From: B1-G15 sp964346135
GTDB taxonomy: Archaea; Thermoproteota; Bathyarchaeia; Bathyarchaeales; Bathyarchaeaceae
Reading direction: 5' to 3'
Assembly (NCBI GenBank): GCA_964346135.1
Contig: CAYFTS010000101.1
Span: 1 to 9,871 of the forward strand
DNA: 9,871 nt
The notes under the pieces were generated by a model. It worked only from the letters and a program-made list of their open reading frames with translations. It had not been told where the DNA came from and searched no databases. A program made the translations under genes and the position numbers. Numbering within the stretch: the stretch's first letter is position 1; each line of letters starts with the position of its first letter. Below are positions 5,572 to 9,871 of this stretch, piece by piece.

Positions 5572-5910
5572 TTATCCTTGTGGTTCAGAGTATAGTATGA
5601 GGTAACCTTGGTACGGGAAGAAATAGACGGTGCTATACCGTTGAGTGCGCAATAGACCATATTGGTGAGTTGCCCTAAAAACGATGGCGTTTGAACCTTG
5701 AAGGAGCTTAACACACTCCAAGAAATTGGTGGAATCTTCAACTATTATTTGCGTACCGTTTTCATAGGCTTTCCCAATTATTTCACTATTTGTTGCATCA
5801 ACGACTTTGTATGTGTGCACACGCTTCGGTTTGTGAACAACGGCCTTTATCTTAGAAGTCTTCTTTGCCTTCAGTGCCTTCCCAGTCCTCTTCGTTGTTG
5901 ACTTGCTCAA
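5572..5910 (-). CDS. Basic small protein, function unknown
   Basis: This 112-residue protein has a strongly basic, lysine- and threonine-rich N-terminus (SKSTTKRTGKALKAKKTSK, up to about residue 30). A compact soluble domain follows with alternating strands and helices: HTYKVVDATNSEIIG, QIIVEDSTNFLECVKLLQG, AIVFRATHQYGLL and a tyrosine-rich end YFFPYQGYLILYSEPQG. The tail of lysines suggests nucleic-acid contact (inference). I recognise no family. The start is TTG at 5908-5910, supported by GAGGT about 7 nt upstream; there is no in-frame ATG near the N-terminus. A possible TATA element (AAGTTTTAAG, about 5952-5961 on the minus strand) would give a leader of about 20 nt. It converges on the gene at 5027 across the structured repeat. 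Confidence 0.65.
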   Translation of the reverse strand: MSKSTTKRTGKALKAKKTSKIKAVVHKPKRVHTYKVVDATNSEIIGKAYENGTQIIVEDSTNFLECVKLLQGSNAIVFRATHQYGLLRTQRYSTVYFFPYQGYLILYSEPQG

Positions 5911-6112
5911 CCTTAGACCTCAAAACAAATCCTAGTGCTGACTTCGTCCATCTTAAAACTTATGTATCGAGAATATTCATTCCGAATACACGATGAATCA
6001 TATGTATGCATTTCAACTCTTAGCGAGGTTGTATTGTACGGGTATCAGGAACCTTCTCAGTTATTCGATTTCATGCTTTATGTTATCTCCGACGCTGTAT
6101 AAGAAGATATGG

Positions 6113-6123
6113 GCATGCATGCA
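6113..6123. repeat. ATGCATGC-type palindromic motif, copy 4
   Basis: GCATGCATGCA directly adjoining the oligo-A/T run at 6123-6129, past the end of the gene at 6188-6658. Confidence 0.6.
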
Positions 6124-6129
6124 AAAAAA
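6123..6129 (-). terminator. Oligo-T terminator for the gene at 6188-6658
   Basis: Seven T on the minus strand, about 58 nt past the TAG at 6188, preceded by TTAACTTGC. The position fits a transcript end. The motif copy 4 follows immediately. Confidence 0.45.
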
Positions 6130-6187
6130 GCAAGTTAAGCCTTATGTTTCTGAGATTGTCCGTATGCCTGCATGTGACTTCGGGTTA

Positions 6188-6658
6188 CTATGGAGCAAAG
6201 ATGATCTGGCCCCAATAGGTGCCACCAACGCCGCCTATACCCTCCACAGTTCCCTGTCCACGCAGGTTCACCAAGTCGCCTGTTCCACTAAGAATTACCC
6301 AATTACCTTCCATCTCACCTGTTACTGCGTCACCTAAAGCTGCGAAACGCATAACCAGAGTACCTGATGATCCGTCTACTGAACCGTTGAACATGCCTGT
6401 CACCCGAGTGTTTGTCTTACCGTTAGGATGTATCACAACCGTTACTTCGGACTCCATTGTTCCTTCGAAGGTTCCTGTTATTGTTGTTGTACCCGTCTGA
6501 CTGATGATCGTGTTGCCTCCAGCCATTCGTACATCAGGAGCTGACGCACCGGTGTCAATCCAGGTTCCACTTGCTGGTGCTGGTGGTGTTGCCATCACTG
6601 GAGCTATAGTTAACGCCAACAACAAAAAAGCACAGATCGCCATCAACACATCTTTCAC
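6188..6658 (-). CDS. Secreted beta-barrel-like protein (DUF3224/AOC-barrel-like)
   Basis: This 156-residue protein has a signal peptide (KDVLMAICAFLLLALTIAPVMA, likely cut near residue 23). About 133 residues of glycine-, threonine- and valine-rich beta strands follow: TTTITGTFEGTMESEVTVVI, TRVTGMFNGSVDG, GTLVMRFAALG, then NWVILSGTGDLVNLRGQGTVEG and a last strand YWGQIIFAP. The SGTGDLxxLRGxG stretch near the end is like DUF3224 / allene-oxide-cyclase-barrel proteins, so a small lipocalin-like barrel outside the cell is my best guess (inference). No catalytic residues can be named. The start is GTG 6656-6658, set by GGAGGTGAT at 6662-6670. It lies 63 nt downstream of a second secreted beta-rich gene on the same strand and may share its transcript. 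Confidence 0.75.
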   Translation of the reverse strand: MKDVLMAICAFLLLALTIAPVMATPPAPASGTWIDTGASAPDVRMAGGNTIISQTGTTTITGTFEGTMESEVTVVIHPNGKTNTRVTGMFNGSVDGSSGTLVMRFAALGDAVTGEMEGNWVILSGTGDLVNLRGQGTVEGIGGVGGTYWGQIIFAP

Positions 6659-6661
6659 GCC

Positions 6662-6670
6662 ATCACCTCC
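6662..6670 (-). promoter_or_regulatory. Ribosome site fixing a GTG start
   Basis: On the minus strand GGAGGTGAT is a near-full anti-16S match. The core ends 4 nt before GTG 6658; the intervening ATG is in another frame and stops at once. A TATA-like AATTATAAT lies at about 6684-6692. Confidence 0.7.
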
Positions 6671-6721
6671 TTTCTACTGCGTATTATAATTCATGATTAC
6701 GCGCGCACATCCTCGAAATCA

Positions 6722-7180
6722 TCAGTTTATTTGCAGGACCCCAGGGGCAGTTGCTGGCAAACCAGTTTCTGGATCCCAAGTTATACTGCCACTCATGTGC
6801 ACGTTACGACATATCAAGTGCTGCCACTGCGGAGCCGCATCTGTTACTACACCGTTCATCCTGTATTCACTTCCGTCGAGGCTAACTACACCTTCGTCAG
6901 TTCCTGTTAAGAGCATATTGCCTTCCTCGTCCGTGATCAACCATATTTCACTGAAATGGATAGTCATCCCTGGTGTTTGATCGCCTTGCTTTCCTGTCCC
7001 TACATTTGTGAAAAACATCTTTCCAGAGATATCTCCGGCAATTGTTCCTCTCCATATCGGATTCTCCAAGTAAAAGTTCAACTCCATTGAACCGATAAGA
7101 GGCTTTTTGGCCTGTGCCGGTACTGCTGGCAATGTCATTAGTGAAAGAGCCAATGCAAGCAACACAATTAACCTTCTAAT
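6722..7180 (-). CDS. Secreted beta-rich protein, probable ATT start
   Basis: Read from ATT 7178-7180 this is a 152-residue protein. It begins with a normal signal peptide, MRRLIVLLALALSLMTLPAV, cut near PAQA, followed by about 127 residues of beta-rich sequence: GSMELNFYLENPIWRGTIAG, DISGKMFFTNV, HFSEIWLITDEEGNMLLTG, EYRMNGVVTDA and HLICRNVHMSGSITW. The strand pattern resembles the neighbouring gene at 6188-6658 and suggests a similar small extracellular barrel (inference; overall identity between them is low). The conventional start is GTG 7163-7165, but that gives a signal peptide without the basic end and places the ribosome site 21 nt away. GGAGGTGA at 7187-7194 lies 6 nt before the ATT, and its TGA is the in-frame stop, so nothing further upstream is possible. 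Confidence 0.7.
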   Translation of the reverse strand: MRRLIVLLALALSLMTLPAVPAQAKKPLIGSMELNFYLENPIWRGTIAGDISGKMFFTNVGTGKQGDQTPGMTIHFSEIWLITDEEGNMLLTGTDEGVVSLDGSEYRMNGVVTDAAPQWQHLICRNVHMSGSITWDPETGLPATAPGVLQIN

Positions 7181-7186
7181 TTCTTT

Positions 7187-7194
7187 TCACCTCC
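7187..7194 (-). promoter_or_regulatory. Ribosome site that points to an ATT start
   Basis: GGAGGTGA on the minus strand, part of a longer purine run CTGGAGGGAGGTGA, is 6 nt from ATT 7180 and 21 nt from the first standard start, GTG 7165. Confidence 0.65.
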
Positions 7195-7214
7195 CTCCAG
7201 TTAGCAGATATGTA

Positions 7215-7242
7215 GGTACAACCAACTAATGAAAGGTGTACC
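7215..7242 (-). promoter_or_regulatory. Inverted repeat at the predicted transcription start
   Basis: GGTACA (7215-7220) and TGTACC (7237-7242) are a perfect 6-bp inverted repeat with 16 nt between. The transcription start predicted from the TATA box (about 7225) falls inside it, so it could be an operator or a 5' leader hairpin of the gene at 6722-7180. Confidence 0.3.
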
Positions 7243-7244
7243 CT

Positions 7245-7254
7245 CACTTATATC
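7245..7254 (-). promoter_or_regulatory. Candidate TATA box for the gene at 6722-7180
   Basis: On the minus strand GATATAAGTG lies about 70 nt before the ATT start, which predicts a start near 7225 and a leader of about 45 nt including GGAGGTGA. Confidence 0.45.
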
Positions 7255-7275
7255 CTGTAGCGTATGTCCGTAATA

Positions 7276-7297
7276 AAAACCTATGGAAAACCTAGGG
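7276..7297. repeat. Tandem 11-nt repeat upstream of the TATA box
   Basis: AAAACCTATGG is followed at once by AAAACCTAGGG, two 11-mers with one difference. They lie about 22-43 nt upstream of the proposed TATA box of the gene at 6722-7180 and one helical turn apart, as expected of an activator or repressor site. Confidence 0.4.
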
Positions 7298-7583
7298 TTA
7301 CTTTTCTATGCGTACGAGTGCGCGCATAGCAATACACGATTATCAGAAATATACATGCATGCCGTTGTTCCGTTCTTTACTCTCTATTCCAAGTAAGCGC
7401 AGGACACAACATGCACTCTTTGGGATTCCTGCATTTTTTTGTCAGCATACATTTCCATGCCATTTGCGTCATCCTCCTTCTATTGCTTGGCTGGTGATTT
7501 TTGTTTTCATTAATAAAGGCACATACATAAATATAAGATTTCAAAGAAGAAAATTGACAAATTTTCATTTTCGACACATATTA
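7298..7583. other. Non-coding stretch before repeat copy B
   Basis: No gene seen. It contains a 7-bp hairpin with 10-nt loop (CTATGCG 7306-7312, CGCATAG 7323-7329), motif copy 5 and a plus-strand TATA-like CATAAATATAAG (about 7525-7536) that could drive repeat copy B. Confidence 0.4.
7354..7362. repeat. ATGCATGC-type palindromic motif, copy 5
   Basis: CATGCATGC in the non-coding stretch upstream of the secreted gene pair. Confidence 0.6.
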
Positions 7584-7592
7584 TGCATGCAT
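7583..7592. repeat. ATGCATGC-type palindromic motif, copy 6
   Basis: ATGCATGCAT forms the left end of structured repeat copy B and matches TGCGTGCGT at the left end of copy A. Confidence 0.6.
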
Positions 7593-7693
7593 TCATCGTT
7601 AGTTTACACTGGATATCGCTGATCGCCGACTCTTTTGTGGTACCGGCAGAATAGGTCAGTCGATAAGTGTTTGTCTTCTGTTTGTCAAGTGGG
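7584..7693 (+). ncRNA. Structured intergenic repeat, copy B (candidate ncRNA)
   Basis: Partner of copy A at 5364-5477. The main stem is stronger here: CACT (7607-7610), bulge GGA, TATCG-CTGATC (7614-7624), then on the 3' side GGTCAG (7654-7659), bulged T, CGATA (7661-7665) and AGTG (7666-7669). All 15 positions pair, one as G-U in the plus sense. Inside, GCCG (7625-7628) pairs with CGGC (7644-7647). Compared with A the stem keeps pairing despite changes on both sides. A TATA-like element lies about 50 nt upstream. It is in non-coding sequence past the 3' end of the gene at 7809-8054, so it would be transcribed toward that gene's end. A decayed mobile repeat is the main alternative. Confidence 0.5.
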
Positions 7694-7808
7694 CGTGGAA
7701 GTTAGTGCGGCGTTGGCGTAGCTATGTTTTGCACGGTGGGTGCGGGTTGTTGCGACGTACATGGATGGTTGTGTTGGCAAGTTGGCTGCTGCGCGCGTAT
7801 AGTGGGGT
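7694..7808. other. GC-rich non-coding stretch
   Basis: GTG/GCG-rich sequence between repeat copy B and the stop of the gene at 7809-8054. I see no gene, hairpin or terminator that I would defend. Confidence 0.3.
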
Positions 7809-8054
7809 CTACTCTTTTTCTTCTTCTGTTGATAGCTCTTCTATCGGCATTGGGGGTGGGGTTGTGGCCATTGTCCATCCTATCCATGCACCGATCCCTA
7901 GAACTGCAATGAATGCGATGAAGACTGGTATTGCTATCAGCCAGAGTCGGATGGCTTCTAAGGCTGGCCAGAACATTGCAATTGTGTAGGTGGCTGCTAC
8001 GACTACGCAGACGATGCAGACTAGCCCTCCGATAGTTTGATCTTTGCTGACCAT
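7809..8054 (-). CDS. Small two-helix membrane protein, function unknown
   Basis: This 81-residue protein has a short polar start (MVSKDQT), helix 1 (about 8-30, IGGLVCIVCVVVAATYTIAMFW), a short linker with a charged pair, and helix 2 (about 39-62, LIAIPVFIAFIAVLGIGAWIGW). A cytoplasmic-looking tail TPPPMPIEELSTEEEKE is rich in proline and acid. Both ends are probably on the same side. The start is firm: GGAGGTGA (8059-8066) lies 4 nt before the ATG. No enzyme motif is visible; the acidic tail suggests a partner-binding role (inference). It stands alone: structured repeat copy B lies beyond its 3' end and non-coding sequence upstream. Confidence 0.75.
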   Translation of the reverse strand: MVSKDQTIGGLVCIVCVVVAATYTIAMFWPALEAIRLWLIAIPVFIAFIAVLGIGAWIGWTMATTPPPMPIEELSTEEEKE

Positions 8055-8066
8055 AAATTCACCTCC

Positions 8067-8430
8067 TGCAAAATGTTTAAGTCACTATCCACATTGTTGC
8101 AGATAACATTGAAAGCTCGCGTGCCTCGCAACTACGCGTGGATTCAACTACTTGTCTTGTACTGGACAACTCTCGAAGTTTGCATGCACAAAATTCTTGG
8201 GTGCGAAAGGTATTTAACTCCTCATGCGTTAGTTAATAAGACGTATGTCATGAAGAGCTTTCGAAGAGGAACGTTTTCTGAGATTCCCTATCTCTCTCCT
8301 TTCAAGCCAATGAGGCAAGGCTCCTTTGTGACATGCGTCATCATGTACACACGTACGTGGGTTAGTTAGACTTATGTTTTGTGAAACTATCTTCTATGGT
8401 TCAAATAGTAGGTGCGCCATTCGACCGCAT
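8067..8430. other. Non-coding stretch upstream of the small membrane protein
   Basis: No supported gene. A plus-strand frame is open over 110 codons (8037-8369), including a possible 39-residue ORF from ATG 8250, but it has no ribosome site and unusual composition. A GCATGC-centred palindrome TGCATGCA (8181-8188) and an alternating tract TGTACACACGTACGTG (about 8343-8358) lie here. Confidence 0.4.
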
Positions 8431-8476
8431 GTTGCATGCGATCCACAATTTTTCCGATGCGTGGCATGCATGCAAC
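8431..8476 (-). terminator. Long hairpin just after the NosD-like gene
   Basis: GTTGCATGC (8431-8439) and GCATGCAAC (8468-8476) are perfect complements. Inside, CCAC (8443-8446) pairs with GTGG (8461-8464) across a 3x3 internal loop, leaving a 14-nt AT-rich loop. It begins 2 nt past the stop of the gene at 8479-9871, so it is probably the 3' end structure of that message. Both outer arms contain the GCATGC motif. Confidence 0.5.
8464..8474. repeat. ATGCATGC-type palindromic motif, copy 7
   Basis: GCATGCATGCA, forming most of the right arm of the hairpin at 8431-8476. Confidence 0.6.
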
Positions 8477-8478
8477 TT

Positions 8479-9871
8479 TCAGATGTTGCTTCCGTAGTTC
8501 TGAGCGAAAGCGCCGAAGTCAAACCAGTCAATGTCTCCGTCGCCGTCGAAGTCGCACTGATCATTGTATTTGGGATCTCCAGCGTTGCTTCCATAAGCCT
8601 GGGCGAAGTCGCCGAAGTCGAACCAGTCCACGTCTCCGTCGCCGTCAACGTCGCCTGCAATTGTTACGAAAACTGTGCCGTTGACATGTGTATTGTCGGT
8701 TGTGTCAACTTCGCCTGGAACAGGAGTTGCGTAGGCACTTACAGTGTAGTTGCCGTATGCCAAGCCCGTAGTGTTCCATGTGAACGTGATTGTGGTAGAT
8801 TTTCCATTCTCCAGTACAACTGTTTCGATGTTCATGGCTGTTGTGTTGGCGTAAGCGGTAACGTTGAAAGTTTGAGTGTAACTGCCTTCGTTTTTCACAG
8901 TTACGTTTATGTTCAAAGGTTGGCCTTCTGCCACAACGGTCCTTAAAGGTGTCACATCTAGCGTCGCAATGTCGTATGCCTGTGGGGTCCAAGGGTTCAT
9001 GAAGGGATAGTTGTCTTGGTTGTCCGCGTCGATGACGTATGGTGTGTCGCCTATTCCGTCGCCATCCGAGTCCTGTCCGGTGTAATCACTCCAGTAGTTG
9101 CCGCCGGAGGGATAAGCATTATCCCAGTTGTTTGTGGCTCCGACCGTGACTACTTGGTTTGGGTTGTCAAGGTTGTTGCGGTGGAAAGTATTGCCGGAAG
9201 TGTGATCCGTGTGAATGCCGGCCCAAGAATTATCAGTGATGTTGTTACCGGTGATTAGATTGTGCATACTGGTTGGAGTTTCGAAGCCTATCGAAAGACC
9301 GGCGTAGAAGTTGCGGGATATAGTGTTGTTGATGACGGTGTTAAAGAAGCAGGAGTAACCTATCGACACGCCGTCTTCACCATTGCGGGATATGTTATTG
9401 CCGGTGATAATGGTGGTGTTTGAGATCCATAGGGAGATGCCTATCCGATCATTATTGACTATTCTGTTTCTGCTGATGACGTTGTTTGATGAGTTGGAAA
9501 CAAAGATCCCTCGCTGAACGTTACTTGTTAGATTGTTCTCGGTCACAGTATTGTTTGTTGAAATGTATAGACGGATTCCGTACGCAATCTGAGTTATATG
9601 TACCCACTCTATTGTTACGTTGTTTCTGTTAGTGAGATCGAAGCCAATGCCTGTTCCATCGCCTTGAAGTGTGTGGCCGCCGCCGTCTACTACTATGTTG
9701 TCTCTTTCCACCACGATTGCCCCATAAATGTTGTCGGTGAAAGTGTAGATGTCTACGTCACGTTGAATTGGCGCTGTCGGAGGATCTATTGACCCGTCAG
9801 GTCGGATGTATATGGTTTCCGGTTGCGCTTTGACTATTCCGGCAAAGTGCATCAATGCCAACATGGCTGTC
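8479..9871 (-). CDS. Secreted NosD-like beta-helix protein with CARDB and dockerin repeats (5' end outside window)
   Basis: The frame stays open to the window edge and the first ATG (9864) falls inside a signal peptide (AMLALMHFAGIVKA, cut before QPETIY), so the start lies outside. Numbering from that Met: residues 14-60 are the entry strands (ETIYIRPDGSIDPP, DNIVVDGGGHTLQG). 70-250 form a right-handed parallel beta-helix with repeated NNxI/V.GNNI-type turns, as in NosD/periplasmic copper-binding-type proteins. 256-292 is the usual cap (GGNYWSDYTGQDSDGDGIGD, YPFMNPW). 297-400 is a CARDB/Ig-like domain. 402-461 is a pair of dockerin/EF-hand repeats (GDVDGDGDVDWFDFGDF, DFDGDGDIDWFDFGAF) whose Asp residues should bind calcium. 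The likely role is carbohydrate binding or cleavage on the surface, with the dockerin mediating docking; no catalytic residues can be assigned. A hairpin follows the stop. Confidence 0.9.
   Translation of the reverse strand, partial: TAMLALMHFAGIVKAQPETIYIRPDGSIDPPTAPIQRDVDIYTFTDNIYGAIVVERDNIVVDGGGHTLQGDGTGIGFDLTNRNNVTIEWVHITQIAYGIRLYISTNNTVTENNLTSNVQRGIFVSNSSNNVISRNRIVNNDRIGISLWISNTTIITGNNISRNGEDGVSIGYSCFFNTVINNTISRNFYAGLSIGFETPTSMHNLITGNNITDNSWAGIHTDHTSGNTFHRNNLDNPNQVVTVGATNNWDNAYPSGGNYWSDYTGQDSDGDGIGDTPYVIDADNQDNYPFMNPWTPQAYDIATLDVTPLRTVVAEGQPLNINVTVKNEGSYTQTFNVTAYANTTAMNIETVVLENGKSTTITFTWNTTGLAYGNYTVSAYATPVPGEVDTTDNTHVNGTVFVTIAGDVDGDGDVDWFDFGDFAQAYGSNAGDPKYNDQCDFDGDGDIDWFDFGAFAQNYGSNI

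Larger units (their letters stand above)
5911..6187. other. Intergenic stretch with a motif copy
   Basis: I see no gene. It holds the promoter region of the gene at 5572-5910, several short inverted repeats (for example TATTC-5nt-GAATA near 5973-5987), the A7 run at 6123-6129 and the motif at 6113-6123. Confidence 0.5.

Noticed and set aside
8037..8369. 110-codon plus-strand frame with a possible 39-residue ORF from ATG 8250
   Set aside because: Starts over the ribosome site and start of the opposite gene, lacks its own ribosome site, and has cysteine- and arginine-heavy, non-protein-like composition.
8374..8946. 190-codon plus-strand frame opposite the dockerin and CARDB region
   Set aside because: It is the antisense shadow of the repeated Asp/Gly-rich coding sequence, valine- and serine-rich, without a ribosome site.
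1..9871. CRISPR arrays, tRNA or rRNA genes, complete insertion sequences
   Set aside because: I looked for regularly spaced repeats, tRNA arm motifs and transposase motifs and found none.

Overview
The window looks archaeal, most like an uncultured Bathyarchaeia-type Thermoproteota genome (inference; no rRNA or marker gene is present). Supporting signs are TATA-box-like promoters with short leaders, GGAGGTGA or GTGAT ribosome sites, oligo-T terminators, small ArnR1-type winged-helix proteins, a NosD-like beta-helix protein with archaeal dockerin repeats, and a YdjM/DUF457 membrane hydrolase.

Layout. 3-428 is the 3' end of an MFS transporter (+). 430-1200 holds two paralogous winged-helix regulators facing each other (565-801 +, 958-1197 -), with a perfect hairpin between them; the right-hand one follows, after 1 nt, a 51-codon gene (1199-1354 -). 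1499-3037 (-) is a large secreted, membrane-anchored protein of unknown function. 3040-3900 is gene-poor: it has the C-terminal remnant of a beta-lactamase-family serine hydrolase (3499-3729 +), a T-run, a G-quadruplex motif and an alternating purine-pyrimidine tract. 3913-4539 (-) is a YdjM/DUF457 protein. 4627-4917 (-) is a broken dockerin-type fragment. 5027-5350 (+) is a small four-helix membrane protein and 5572-5910 (-) a basic protein of unknown function. 6188-6658 and 6722-7180 (-) are two secreted beta-rich proteins, the second probably starting at ATT. 7809-8054 (-) is a two-helix membrane protein. 8479-9871 (-) is the NosD-like/CARDB/dockerin surface protein, cut at its 5' end by the window.

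Most genes concern the cell surface: secreted, anchored or membrane proteins, and a carrier of dockerin modules. There is no clear multi-gene pathway.

The most interesting signal is not a protein. Two intergenic segments, 5364-5477 and 7584-7693, are about 73% identical by hand alignment, differ mostly by transitions, and share a long-stem fold in which one pair changes on both sides and others change to G-U consistent with plus-strand RNA. Both begin with TGC(A/G)TGC(A/G)T. The related core ATGCATGC occurs at seven places between 3315 and 8474, none inside an intact gene. I propose an undescribed structured RNA or RNA-like repeat family, with a separate, possibly linked, short palindromic motif.
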